Notes: generated by a model from the letters alone, not told the origin. DNA of 64,000 nucleotides from Mangifera indica (GCF_011075055.1 NC_058155.1:8775537-8839536); one strand, 5' to 3'. Shown: positions 13,501-25,289, counted from the stretch's first letter. Translations and numbers: made by a program.

Positions 13501-14169
13501 CAATAACCATGAGCACTTTCGGTTTAGTTGGGTTCAAGTTGGTCAAATTGGAAGCAAAACCTCCTACGCTAGCTTTTTCCCCGGAATTCCGGGATGCTCG
13601 CAGTTCCATCTGGAGCATTGCGATTGCCTTGTCCAAAGACCTGAAACGTACCCAAATTAGCCAAGCATAAACAAAATTCCATTTAAAAAAAAAAAAAAAG
13701 AAATCTAAATTAGAAACTAGCTAAGCTGAATTACAAATAATCAGATTGTTTATACTTACTGAACTGCATCATGGGTTTTCGTAATTTCATTCACTACATC
13801 TTTATCTTCTTTAATATTCTGTCACAAAAAAAGTAAGAAAATAAATTACACAAATTCAAACGGAGGTTGACGAAAATTAGGAGTGAAATTGTTTGGTAGG
13901 CTTAACTTACTTTCTTAGTACCGCAATCACTGGAAATAAACTGACCGTAGGATTCAGGAGGGTTCCACGACCTGATCAACGTCACAGATATTAAAAAAAA
14001 ATTCAAACCCACCAACACAGAACAGGAAACTGAAACCTAATTCTCAGAACACAAATCCTAAAAACCTATACCTGTTACTGAAGATGAGACCGAGAGCGAA
14101 ACATGATAAGCAGATAAAAGGAATCCATTTGGAAGATATAATATGAGTGGCGTTGGTTCGGCTCTTCAT
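10568..14169 (-). CDS. GT31 beta-1,3-galactosyltransferase, Golgi
   Basis: Type II Golgi glycosyltransferase expected to add beta-1,3-linked galactose, in plants mostly on arabinogalactan or N-glycan chains. Eleven minus-strand exons: 14169-14072, 13971-13911, 13818-13760, 13640-13435, 13349-13286, 12476-12404, 12311-12191, 12088-12001, 11892-11767, 11316-11207, 10716-10568. These sum to 1155 nt, 384 residues, with all phases closing. Residues about 14-30 form one hydrophobic signal anchor ([16 protein letters not shown]). A stem with a DUF4094-type region follows. The galactosyltransferase domain runs from about 125 and carries [23 protein letters not shown]. The metal-binding DxD-type motif is at Asp220-Asp222 in [11 protein letters not shown]. 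The C terminus is Cys-rich ([15 protein letters not shown]). It is closest in memory to Arabidopsis At1g77810 and At1g22015; which glycan it modifies cannot be read from sequence. Confidence 0.93.
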
Positions 14170-14245
14170 CTTTTGTGAAGACCGAGAGAGGGAAATGGTG
14201 TTGATGAAGCTGAAGAACTGCAAGATGTCGAATTGTATGCAAGGT

Positions 14246-14255
14246 GTATATATAG
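14246..14255 (-). promoter_or_regulatory. TATA box of the GT31 gene
   Basis: On the minus strand the sequence reads CTATATATAC, about 80-90 bases upstream of the ATG at 14169. This is a normal distance for a plant core promoter with a short leader. Confidence 0.55.
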
Positions 14256-16084
14256 TAATACGATTGAGATGAAAGATTCGTTTTTCTTTTTTTTTTTTCT
14301 AATTACCCGTTTATTTGGTTTGAATTTTATGCAGATTACACGGTCAAAGGTTAGGCATGAGAAGCATGAAAATTAGAACGTAGGTAGTAGAAATGTCAGA
14401 AGCTAACTAACAACAGAAGGGACCTCTGGCGTGGATCACACGTCGACGCCACTCGCAAGTCACGCCTCGACTCCGGATTCAAAATCCGCCGGCTTTGCGG
14501 AATCGGAGCCCCGGCCTTTTGACTGATACCTTTAATTTGTCTGCTTTTGTATAATTAATACATCATTGTGCAGTTGCAACTATGTGATTAAACAATAATT
14601 ATAATACAAAAACAAGTTTAAAATTTACTAAAGCTATGAAAATTGGTGTAGACTTGTAGTGGCAGCTTAGGCTTTAAAAAGTCCGCCCACAATGAAATGC
14701 TAAATTTATCTTCTACTCTATTTATTAACCATGCTTTTAAGGTCGGATCAATAATTGTTTCATTAATTTATATTGGACTGACTAAATCAATTTAATTGAT
14801 TTGTTTAATTTATTATAAATTATAATAAATTTATTAAATAATATCAAATATTTAATATATATTTTAAATATAAACAATATAATGTTTATTATAAATAAAT
14901 TTATACAATTATTAATAAATATAAAGTATATTTACTTCTTTGAAATATAAATTTCAATTTATTAAAACAAAAAAAACTCAAAAAATTGAATAAATATTAA
15001 AATTAAAGGTTAGGACAATAAGACTTAATCAAGCCCGATTTTGTCAGTTTTATTAAACTAATTTTTAATAAAAATTGAATCGATTGATTAGGCCAGTTTT
15101 TAATACATTAGTTTTACGTGTTTGAATTTTAAAACATTTTTTTATCTATTTAATACATAAATCAATTTTCCTTGTTTAGAATTTAATACTATTAATTGAA
15201 AAGATTTTTTATACTTCAAACAAGTAAAATTATTAATAAATGTCTAACCATTTCATTTATTATGTAAACTACCATATAATTCTTCCCTTCTCCTACTTAT
15301 TTTTTTTTTTTTTTTTAATTTTAATTTTCTATCTCCTTCTCGTAGCGGCTAAATCTAGCTCTAACCATCTAATAAAATAGTTTGTTGTTAACAACTCTTC
15401 TTATAAAATTATGATTTGTCTAATTTGTTGTGGAATCGTGGCTTGAGCACCACTACCCATTGCATGATTCACTTGATTATGCGCACAAGTGTGGTCAAGC
15501 CACAATTAACCAAACCAAGGCCCGTTGAAGCATGTTATATCATCTATGAAGTCTCTTGTGGTAGTTGTGACAACCCGAAGTTGGCCGCATTGAGTTGTTG
15601 TTTAATAACACCATTACAAGTTGTTGTGTCAATGGATGCCCAAAGTGTCACCATAAGTTGTTACGTTGATGGTTGCCCAAGCTAATAATAAGCATAAGAT
15701 GCCTATCTTGTTGGATGGGGACTAAAAAATCAATTTTAAAAGAAAAATTCTTCCAACTAAACAAAAAGAATATGTCAAACACTCACAACGTGGGAGGTTT
15801 TCGATTGGATAATACTATATGTTTTTTTTTATTGACATGACATGAGAAATTGACTTAAAAAGTATATTTTATGATCGAGTATACAAGTAAAAAATAAAAC
15901 CTTTTTGTATATTAAAAATGGACTTTGTACTTGATTATCAAGGGAAAACAAATTAAAAAAGAAAGAGAGAGGATATTTTTTTATCATTTTTTATTTTTTT
16001 TGAAAATAAAAACAACCACTTTACTTTTTATTGTAAATTTTCTATTAATAAAATTAGGCTTTAGATTTTAAAAAATGTAATTAA

Positions 16085-16462
16085 ATGTTTAGTTTAAGTA
16101 ATATTTTATTATCGAAAATAAAAAGTTACGGAGGCTAAATTATTAATATATTTGATAAGTATAAATAATTATTGTGTTTGATTATATGTAATAAAATAAT
16201 ATTAATATATTATTTTACTTAAATATCTTCGGATATAATTATTCTAAAATATTATTTATATTATTTGTTATATTAATTAAAAATGAGAGTTTTTTGTCCT
16301 AAACTTAGTAATAAGATTATCTTTTATATTATTTATCACATCATCACTGATAACAAATAATTATTATAATATTTTATTATTTATAAAATAAACAATGTAA
16401 TCTCAATAATAATAAATAAATTATTAAGATACCCATTCTTTTCCTATAACCAAACAACCCCT
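16085..16462. repeat. AT-rich interspersed repeat, 0.4-0.5 kb family
   Basis: Contains, in order, motifs such as TTGATAAGTATAAATAATTA, TTATATTATTTGTTATATTA, and at the end ATGTAATCTCAATAATAAT and AACCAAACAACCCC. The reverse complement of 22215-22700 carries the same motifs in the same order, and 19620-20080 repeats most of them. This is non-coding, consistent with a non-autonomous transposon; ends are estimates. Confidence 0.5.
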
Positions 16463-16587
16463 AAATAAATGTAACCGTGTTTTCAAATCAAACTTTAAAT
16501 GGGAAATTGTAGTTGTACCATACCATACATCTTTTATTCATTTAAGTTTCTAATTTTAGTATAATAATTCTAATCAAAACAGTAAAA

Positions 16588-16748
16588 TTATACGTACTTA
16601 TTTTAATTATATAAATATATATATTTTTATATATATCATTATATAATTAAATAATTTTAAATTAAAAATAAAATAATATTAAATCATATTATGACACATA
16701 TACGTATATACTTATTTGTGTATTTAAAATAGATATGTATATTATTAT
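16588..16748. repeat. AT-rich palindromic repeat (MITE-like), copy 2
   Basis: Arms AAAATTATACGTACTTATTT and a mirrored AAAATAGATATGTATATTAT flank a core with ATTATATAATTAAATAATTT and AAAATAAAATAATATTAAAT. The layout is the same as the copy near 2.4 kb. Confidence 0.55.
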
Positions 16749-18107
16749 ATTTGTGTATGTTACCTCCTTTAGTCATTTAAGTTTCTAAATTTAGTATAAT
16801 AATTTATCAAAATTACATTATAATTAAAGACCACAAATTTAATCAACATACGATGTAAATAAAATTAAAATAAATAAATAAATGGGATCTGACTACGGAA
16901 AGTGGAGAAGAAGACAGCAAGGATGTTTATATTGGAATGTTTCTGAATTAAAACATTTTTCGTATAAACATATTTCAAAATGTTGTTATATTTTTTAAAA
17001 TATTTTTATCGCTTTGGATCCAACAAACATTGCAGCTTTTCTAAAAAAACACCACACGTGTCAAAAGTATTTTCAACCACCAATCCACTATTGACAACTG
17101 GATTTTTGAAGTCAATACAATATAATGTTCAAATGGTGTGAATTTGCTTGTACAGAAGTCAATAATACCGTTAGTGATGCGATTGACTTGTCTTATTCCA
17201 TCAAAAGCAAAATTGGCCACCAAACGTTTGCTTTATTTTCAAATTTTTAGCTGTAAAATTTTAAGTATTTTTTTTTTTGTTAAAAAATTTTATTAGTGTT
17301 AATCTTTAAATAATATATTTTATTATATTTTTTCTCTTTAATTTAAAAAAATTGATATTTTTTTACACTAAAATTTAAAAAATAAACATTTTTTTCTAAT
17401 ATTTTGTCTCTTTTTTGTAATTATGTCCATTTTGGTCGTCAACCAACATTTCTATATCTTTTCTTTTTCCATTAAAGTATGGAGATCAACGTTCCTTATA
17501 GTTGGATGAAGATGAATAATCTTCATTCGATCAAAAAGACAAATATAACTAATCGTAAATGAGAATTTAAGAATAGATTAAACTTTGATCCTAAAAATTA
17601 ATAAAATCGATAAAATATTATAATTTTTAAGGTGACTATTTGAGTTTAAATTTTTATTATACTTATAAAATCTTAATTTAATTAATATAATAATTATGAA
17701 TTTAATTATTAATCAAGATTTATTTGTTTATTAAATATTAATGAAATCTTTTATTATTAAAAAAAAAAAAAGGACCCAACCTCGGGGAAATAAGTCTTTT
17801 GACCGCAAAAAAATAATATAAAACAGTAAGGTTGTTAATTAATAGTACTGTGGAAAAATCTCATTAGTACTTGGGATTATTATTTAAATATAAATTAAAA
17901 TGATAAATAATAATATACATTAAAAAAGTGAATATTTAATAAAATGAGGTATTGGACACGGTTTAATTGGTTAAAAGGTGAAACTGGATAATGGTGAATA
18001 AAAATTAAAATACAAAATATTTATTTTTAAAACGTTTGAAATGTTTTTGCGCAGAATGTTTTTGTCAACATCCATGAAGCCGTCATGTCGCGTTCAATTA
18101 ATGGAAC

Positions 18108-19515
18108 GGCCAAAAGTCTTTTTCCCACCCAAGGTTTGCTGAGATTATTGAGTTTTATCAGTTAAATTTAAAAAGTTTAAATACTTATTTTTCTATTGAA
18201 ATTTATTATTAAAAGTAAAAATAAAAAGGCCAAACGACTATTTCCCACCCAAGGTATGCTGCAATCTTAAGTTTTCACCATTTAACTATGAAAATACCAA
18301 ACACTCACCCATGACTAGTTAAATTTAATAGAATCCTAACACCTGAAAATTGTATCTCTTTTTACTTCTTTAAACTTAAAAAACTAAAATTTTCCCTCAG
18401 TCTAAGTTTTGAAAAATGACAGTTTCACTCTAGGGTTTCGTTTTGAAATCTCAAGTGACATCTCCAGCTCCATTACCGATGACATCTCCCTCCTGAAGCA
18501 TCATTTCATTCCAGCGATCTCTTTCCTCTCATTTGGACACCCAATCGATGTCGGAGAATCCTTGGGAGACGAAGAACGTCGTCGTTCGTCTTCCCAAACG
18601 AAGACGACAGTTTCATCTAGGAAGAAGAAGAACTTCGTCTTTCCCGACAAAGTTCTTCGTCTCCTAAGGTTTTTTCGACGTCGATCGAACGTCCAAATGA
18701 GAGGAAAGAGATCGTCTGAATGAGAGGATGCTTCGGGAGGGAGATGTCATCGGCAATGGAGCTAGAGATGTCGTCGGAGATTTCAAAACGAAACCTTATG
18801 GTGAAACTGTCATTTTTTAAAACTTAGGCTGGTGAAAAATTTTAGTTTTTTAAGTTTAGGAGGGCAAAAATAGATTATATTTTATTTTATTTTTTAATAT
18901 TATAGAGAAAATTATCATTTTACCCTTACCACCGTTATTTTTAACTGACTATGGGTAGGTATTTAGTGTTTCCATAGTTAAAAGATGGAAACTTGAGATT
19001 ACAACATACCTTGGGTGGGAAATAGTCGTTTGGCCAAATAAAAATATTAAAAAAATGAAAGTTTATCATATTTATCTTTTTAATTTAAAAATATAATAAT
19101 TTTTCTCTATCCAATATTTAAAAAATAATTATTTTTTATAGAATTTTTTTTTCATTCTCTTGAATTGTCAGTATTATCTTTCTTATTATCTTGATCTTAA
19201 TTTTTTACAAAGACGGCATGGGAAAGGGACAAAAAAGACCAAAAAAAGAGAGAACACCGATAACTAAAACAAAGATGGTCATTAAAAATGAACAATAAAA
19301 AAAAAATCATTTTTTAAATTTTAAATAAAGAATAATTGTTATATTTTTAAAATAAAAGAAAAAATATGATTATTTTTTTAATATTTTTAATTAAATGATA
19401 TTTTTACTTTTAATTTAAACAGTAAATTTTGATAGAAGGGTAAGATTTTAGATTTTTTAAACTTAATGATAGAATTTTGATAATTCAACAAACCTTGGGT
19501 GTGTGGTGTGCGGCC
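18108..19515. mobile_element. older Mutator-like inverted-repeat element, split by a nested copy
   Basis: The left end begins GGCCAAAAGTCTTTTTCCCA at 18108 and continues CCCAAGGTTTGCTGA. The right end reads AAACCTTGGGTG near 19489-19502, with a GGCC at 19512-19515. The inner arms are inverted copies of each other: TTTATCAGTTAAATTTAAAA on the left corresponds to the complement of the sequence around 19455-19475. The extreme right terminus is degraded and no target duplication is found. The younger 808-bp element at 18228-19035 sits inside its left arm. Confidence 0.6.
18228..19035. mobile_element. 808-bp hairpin element with 9-bp target duplication (Mutator-like)
   Basis: The left terminus GGCCAAACGACTATTTCCCA... 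is repeated in reverse complement at 19005-19035; the first 31 bases of both ends are identical. Direct 9-bp duplications AAATAAAAA flank it at 18219-18227 and 19036-19044. The inverted repeat extends inward almost to the centre (near 18620), so the element can fold into one long hairpin with arms of roughly 370-400 bp. A 104-codon frame at 18409-18723 lies within the arms and is not considered a gene. A 9-bp duplication with long terminal inverted repeats fits the Mutator superfamily. There is no transposase. Confidence 0.85.
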
Positions 19516-19619
19516 CGTAGGTAGGTGTGATGTTTGGGAAGTGGGGGATATGTCCTCTGGGCCTAGTGGAATTGGTCAAAAAGTAGCCAAGCAAGACTCA
19601 TATCATATCTAAAAACTCA

Positions 19620-20080
19620 AAATGGTTTGTTTTAAATAAATAATCTTTTATTTAAAAATAAATTATTTAAAATATTATTAAATCTAAATAATTATTGACA
19701 AACTATAATAAATTTTAATTTATAAAAATAATTGTTGTGTTTTGTTAAAATTAATAATTATTTTATTTAAATAATTGTTGAATATAATTATTTTAAAATA
19801 ATTTTTATGTTATTTATTATATTTATTAAAAATAAAATTATTTTTAAAAAAATTAATAAATAAAAATATAATCATATTTAAATTAAAATTATCTTAATAA
19901 TATTTTAACGTCTATTATGGTAATCTTGGTAATAAAAATATCTTTTATTTTATTAATCATATCATGATTGATAATTGAATATTACTAAAATATTTTATTA
20001 CTTACAATTTAAACAAAATAATGTAAGTAATAAAATATAGATTATCAGAATAATTTTTATCTACCCTCTCATAAGAGTAG
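19620..20080. repeat. AT-rich interspersed repeat, 0.4-0.5 kb family, second copy
   Basis: Shares with 16085-16462 the order of motifs around ATAATTGTTG, TTATGTTATTTATTATATTT, ATCATATCATGATTGATAAT and, at the end, AATGTAAGTAATAAAATATA followed by GATTATCAGAATAATTTTTA. Ends are estimates and no coding frame is present. Confidence 0.5.
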
Positions 20081-20084
20081 TCGT

Positions 20085-20260
20085 ATACGTATCTATTGTG
20101 AATATACAAATTCGTATTTATATATGATATATGTCATCATATGATTGAATATTATTTTATTTTTAATTCAAAATCATCAGTCACTTAATAACACACATAA
20201 AATATATACTCATTTATATACTTATAATAGATTTGTATAATTTTATTGTATATGTAATTT
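20085..20260. repeat. AT-rich palindromic repeat (MITE-like), copy 3
   Basis: Contains ATATGTCATCATATGATTGA, TATTATTTTATTTTTAATTC and a mirrored arm with TTTATATACTTATAATAGAT. The arrangement is that of the family at 2.4 and 16.6 kb. A further, partly degraded copy lies directly after it at about 20357-20490. Confidence 0.5.
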
Positions 20261-20833
20261 TATCCCCATTACTTTTTTTGCCAAAATTTTAAACATGTGC
20301 ACATTAGTAACACAATCTTGTTTGCAACAGATTCTAGGTATTTCTGTTTCAATAAAATTATATGTATTTATTTTAAATACATAAATAAATATATATTATT
20401 AAATAATGAAAAAATTTTAAATTAAAGATAAATTAATATTTAATTATATAATAATATATTTTATATATATATAAAATAGATATACATTTTTTTTTTGTCT
20501 CAGCGGATTTTCCGGCTTTGTTCTTGTTCATTTCTGCTCTGAAGACGGGCCTATCTTAGCCCATAGTTATACAGGCTATCTTCTTGGGGCTGCGACTATT
20601 TGATCTCCGATTCTGGGCCGACCTGCTGTTTCTCCTCATTCAATGCCAACAAATTTACCAAATTTGAAAAAAGAAAAGAAAAAAGGTCAGTGAGAAAAGG
20701 GACAAATCAGAAAATGACCTTAATCTTTTTATTTTTCTGGGCTGGATGAACTTTCATTGTAGCAGTTGCACATTTTGCGTCTTAAATTGTCATGTTGACT
20801 GTTAAGAGTCGAGGAGATAAGGATTATTAATTT

Positions 20834-21519
20834 GGCCAACCCAAACCCATACTTTTAAAATTTCAAAAATTTAAACACCTATTTTTTTATTAAATTTAAT
20901 GGTTATTATCAGGGATAAAATAGTTAATTACAAAAAATTTGAAAAAAACTAAAATTTATCTCATTCTCTCTCCCTTAATTTAAAAAAATAATAATTTTAC
21001 TTTACTAAAACTTTGAAAAGTTCTATTTTTCCTTTTAGGATTTGATTTTTTTCAAGCCACCACTTTTAGGAGACGTCTTGAGGAGGGTGGTCGGCCGGCC
21101 TTTCTACTATTTTCCTTTGGAAAACCACTAAAAATCTAATTGAAAGACATTACACAGATCTATGCGTGCGTCGAACAATGCACAAGCATGAGCGTCATTT
21201 CTATTAAATTTTCGATGGTTTCCACATTGGTAAACCGTCGAGGAAGGAGATAGTTGGAAGGTGCCAAAGACATCACTGAAAGTGGTGGCTTGGAAAAAAT
21301 CAAATCAAAAAGAGGGAGAATACAACTTTTCAAAGTTTGGGTGGGGTGAGGAGAAAAAAAGATAAATTTTAGTTTTTTCAAAATTTTGTATAAATAACAA
21401 TTTTACTCTTGATAATAATTATCAAATTTAACATAATAGTGAATATTTAAGTTTTTGAGACTTCACAGATATAAGTTTGAGTATACACTAAACCTTGGGT
21501 GGAAATAAGTCTTTTGACC
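20834..21519. mobile_element. 686-bp hairpin element with 9-bp target duplication (Mutator-like)
   Basis: The left end begins GGCCAACCCAAACCC, with the terminal consensus shortened. The right end is CCTTGGGTGGAAATAAGTCT followed by TTTGACC. Perfect direct repeats TATTAATTT flank it at 20825-20833 and 21520-21528. Inner arms pair as well: GGATTTGATTTTTTTCAAGC near 21040 and its complement near 21290-21310. A frame at 21160-21381 lies within an arm and is not regarded as a gene. It has the same family termini as 18228-19035. Confidence 0.75.
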
Positions 21520-21599
21520 TATTAATTTTCAAATTCCTTTCCCCATTGCTATCAACACGGTTTGTAATTGTTTTCAACAAAACAACACATGACAATAAT

Positions 21600-21745
21600 T
21601 TGTACATAATTTATGTACATAAATAATATATTATTATATTATTAGATATTATTTTATTTTTAATTTAAATTTATTTAATCATATAATAATAAATTATTTA
21701 TATTTTTACATTATATATAAAAAATATGTATATATACATTTATTT
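21600..21745. repeat. AT-rich palindromic repeat (MITE-like), copy 4
   Basis: Core ATATTATTTTATTTTTAATT followed by TTTAATCATATAATAATAAA, with A/T-only arms around it. It is the same family as 16588-16748. Confidence 0.45.
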
Positions 21746-22214
21746 TTATATATATTTATTTAATTATTTATATTTTGCTCTATTAAGTGTTAAATGTCAC
21801 TAATTATTGAGTGGTGGATTATGTTTTTTTTATATATAAAATCTTATTTTTTATCCCTTAAATTACTATGTGAGAGTTTATTATTTGTTATATTAATTAA
21901 AAAATTTATATTTTTATTATAAAAAATTAATAAATAAAAATAAAATTATAACAAAATTAATATTAATATAAACAAGTTTTAATACCGAAAGTGAAAGGAT
22001 AATCTTATTAGCCCTAAATTATTTTCTATATTGATAATAAAAATATTATCAAAATCTTTGTATTGGAGTAATATTATCAAAATATTATTTGCCCAATTGA
22101 TAATAATAGTATTATTCAAAATATTATTATATTAGCCCAAAATCTTTGTATTGGAAAAGTTCTAAAAATAAAAAAACCAAATAAGGTAATTTTTGTAATA
22201 AAAAATAGATTATC

Positions 22215-22705
22215 ATGGGCCGTTTGATTTCAGGGATTTAAAAATTACTTTGATAATCTATCTTTTTTTACTTATATTACATTGTTTAGTTTATTAGTAA
22301 TAAAAGATTGCAATATTATCAATGCTGACATGATAAGTAATATAAACGATAATTTAATTACCATATTCACTTTAAGTATTAAAAAATTATATAGGTAATC
22401 TTGATTTTATTATAATTATATTATTATTTATTAATTTTTGTTACAAAAATAAATTTATTTTTAATTAATATAACAAATAATATAAAAATATTTAAAAATA
22501 ATTATATTTAAGGGTATTTAAGTAAAATAATTTACAAGTATTCTTTCATTACCTTTAACCAAACTAATAATTATTTATACTTATCAAAATTTATCAAATA
22601 TAATAATCATTTATACTCAGTAATTTTCTAAATAATCTATCTTCAAGATAATCTCTTTATTTTAGTAATAAAACATTACTCAAACCAAACACCCATTTAG
22701 AGTAA
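22215..22705. repeat. AT-rich interspersed repeat, 0.4-0.5 kb family, third copy (inverted)
   Basis: Starts GGGCCGTTTGATTTCAGGGA and ends near ACTCAAACCAAACACCCAT. Both ends carry a TTTG(G/A)TTT-like terminus in opposite orientation. Internally it is the reverse complement of 16085-16462 in motif order. A partial copy appears to precede it at 21840-22200. Confidence 0.5.
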
Positions 22706-22767
22706 TTTTTTATGAGCTTCAACCAAACACCCTCTTGGTATTATTGCTATTCATAATATTTAAAATA

Positions 22768-22928
22768 ATAAAATTATATGTACTTATTTTGAGTATATAA
22801 ATGAATATATACTTATATGTATTATCATATAATTATATATTATTTTATTTTTAATATAAAATTATCAAATCATATAATAATATATAAAATATATATCTAT
22901 TTATGTACGTAAAATATGTATATTATTA
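22768..22928. repeat. AT-rich palindromic repeat (MITE-like), copy 5
   Basis: Arms AAAATTATATGTACTTATTT and, mirrored, ATGTACGTAAAATATGTATA flank ATTATCATATAATTATATAT and TTTTATTTTTAATATAAAAT. This is one of the clearest copies of the family. Confidence 0.55.
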
Positions 22929-23094
22929 GTTTAGAAAATATTTTATCTCAAATGAAATGATAACTCATTCTAAACTTAAAATCCGACAATATTCTAATTC
23001 CATATAAAATTGTCACAGAACAAAGAGATTTTAACACGTACTATACGGTCGACAAAAGAGGAGGATTGGATTAGAAAGAGATTGAAGAGTAATT

Positions 23095-23790
23095 ACGTTT
23101 CGCACCCAATGTTTGGCTTTAAAACCCTTTTTTACGCAAAGTAATATAAATAACACTTTTTTTAATCTAAAATCAAGTATAAATAATATTTTCTCACTTA
23201 AAATTAAATTCGGTTAAGAAATAAAATTATTATTTTCTTTCATTAATTCACTTTTTAAATTTATTATATAATCATAAATTAATAAAAATTAAAAATAATA
23301 TTTTAAATATTTAAATGATATAGAGAATCGCTTATTTATCTTTCTTTTTGCCATCACACAAACATTTTCTCTTCCTAACATTTTAAAAAAATAGGATCTT
23401 ATTTAAAAATTTTAAAGGGTTATTAGAAGATAAAAAAAAATTGAGGGTTTTTTGGAAAAATTTAAGGTATTAATCTATCCCAATAGTCTCAAAATTGACA
23501 GTTACACCCAAACAATTAAACAAAATACAATAAATTATAAGTATAAATATTATATTATAACTGTTGAAATTATATAATAGTTAAATAATATATAGGGTTT
23601 GAATAGATCTCAGAGATTGATTTATGAACTTGTAAATATTTTTAAGAATTAAATTGTCATATTTAAAATGTTTGAATTTGTTAGAAAATTGTTGTTTGAC
23701 ATAATTTGATTTTGGGTGGAAAATGCTATTTTTGCTAACTAGAGGTGGAAAAGTGTTTAGCCGAACCTTGGGTGGGAAAATCATTTGTTC
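23095..23790. mobile_element. probable degraded copy of the GGCC...CCCACCC hairpin family
   Basis: The right end CCGAACCTTGGGTGGGAAAA at 23762-23781 is a clear family terminus. The left end CGCACCCAATGTTTGGCTTT near 23101-23122 matches it in reverse complement for about 20 bases, but the outermost bases have decayed and no target duplication is seen. It lies about 100-150 bp upstream of the eIF5 TATA box. Confidence 0.45.
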
Positions 23791-23884
23791 AAATAAATAT
23801 GGAAAGGGAATAGGTCAGATGGTAAAATTGAAATAATTTTTAAACGTAAGTGACGCTGAGTTTGCCCTAAACTCGTAAAACCTC

Positions 23885-23894
23885 TTATATAAAA
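23885..23894 (+). promoter_or_regulatory. TATA box of the eIF5 gene
   Basis: TTATATAAAA lies about 105 bases before the proposed end of the non-coding first exon (23996). It is followed by a pyrimidine-rich leader, the expected arrangement for a strongly expressed housekeeping gene. Confidence 0.6.
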
Positions 23895-23996
23895 GGCCGT
23901 CTCCGCTCAATGTATCTTACAATATCTCTTCACCTCAGAACAAAGCTCCACCTTCAACATCCGTCTCTCGTTTTCTCTTTCTCTTATCATCTCAAG

Positions 23997-25218
23997 GTAT
24001 AATCTCCACCTCTTTCGATTTCTTTGGCTTAGTTTTGTACTGATCCTTTTATTTTTATTCAACGATTGAATTCTGTAATCAGCTTTTTTCTGGTTCGATA
24101 TTGTTGATGCGAGGTAGTTTTCTATGATCGGAGGTGGATTTCGTTTTTTTGGAGATGAATCTCGTGTGCTTATTCTAGAAATATTTAGATCCGTGTTTTT
24201 TTTTTTAAATTCTATGTAAAAAAAAATTGAATGTTTGTATTGGATAGGAATCTGATTGATTTATGTTATGCAGTTTTGCTTTTTTAATATTCTGATTTGG
24301 ATGATCATGTTCAGATTATTTTGCGTCTGCGATAGTTAATTATTTCGATTACTTAAGATGCATAGATTTCACTTTTTGACAGGTTGGTCGGCTAGACTAG
24401 GTTATTTATGATGTGTTGATACATTAAAATTATTTTATATTTTGTTAAGATCAAACAAATTAGAAACTATCGATGATTAGTTTTTGTTCTTTGCCGAATT
24501 TGATTACTTGATGGAAAGGGGACTGATGCTTAGATCCATATCTGTTCTAGTTTAGAGTTGTATTTGATAATTAAACTATATGATTTAAGTTTTTTTTGCT
24601 ACTCATAATGATTGGAGGACAGAGTACTCAACATGTATTGTTGAATAATAATGTTTATATTGTCTATGTTGTTTGACATTTTGAATCCCAGTTATCTTAA
24701 TCTCAAGATTTTAGCTTTTCATGATTTAATTTTTCATTCCATAGAACAATGAAAATTTATGTTTGAAAGCTATTCGGTTTCAAAATTTAAACGGATTAAG
24801 TGTTGTGAACAGCTTTGTAATTCTCTCTCTCTTTTTTTTTCCCTGTTTCCTAATAGAAGAGTTTTTTGGTCCAAATCTATTGCTTTTTGACCTGGTGGTA
24901 TAAGTTGCTTGGGTTGGGGAAGAAGTTTAATCTGTATTTTTTCTGCTACATGTAAAATATCAATCTGTCATGCAACATTAATTGCATATCACTTACTTTC
25001 AAGTTGTTATTGTTTTCCCATAAGAACATTACTAAATTTATCATGATGCAACTTTAACGTTTGTACATGAAATTAGATATTTGTTATTTTTTTATTTCCA
25101 AACTCTGGTTGAATATTGATATTAATTTACATGCTTCATTAACTGTGTGCGATGCCTAGTACTGTCATTTCGGCTATTATTACTAATGAAACTTATTATC
25201 TATATTGCTTGCTTTCAG
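23997..25218 (+). other. leader intron of the eIF5 gene
   Basis: The donor AAG|GTATAATC at 23997 and acceptor CTTTCAG|GAAGTTGG at 25218/25219 bound a 1.2-kb T-rich intron in the 5' untranslated region. No coding exon is seen inside. Leader introns of this size next to the promoter are common in plant translation-factor genes and often raise expression; that role is inferred here. Confidence 0.7.
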
Positions 25219-25289
25219 GAAGTTGGCAGTGTAGTCTGCTGAGTTGAAGCTCCGACAAAGTGGAGGGTGTCAAGTTTGAAACTTATTTT

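Larger units (their letters stand above)
14260..18098. other. gene-free intergenic block (left part of repeat-rich region)
   Basis: No gene is recognised. 14400-14520 is an unusually GC-rich patch next to the GT31 promoter and could be part of its regulatory region. A frame at 15416-15685 (89 codons) resembles no protein I know. From 16.0 kb on, small AT-rich repeats dominate. Around 17770-17804 there is a sequence like the right terminus of the GGCC...CCCACCC element family, whose left end was not found. Confidence 0.5.

Noticed and set aside
15416..15685. 89-codon frame with several Cys residues
   Set aside because: No recognised motif, no nearby exons, promoter or splice context; probably chance or a fragment of repeated DNA.
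17214..17804. Possible further copy of the hairpin element
   Set aside because: Only the right end (AAATAAGTCTTTTGACC) is convincing; the GGCC at 17214 lacks the CCCACCC follow-on and no duplication was found.
18409..18723. 104-codon frame on the plus strand
   Set aside because: It lies entirely within the arms and centre of the 808-bp hairpin element, and its halves mirror each other; no independent protein signal.
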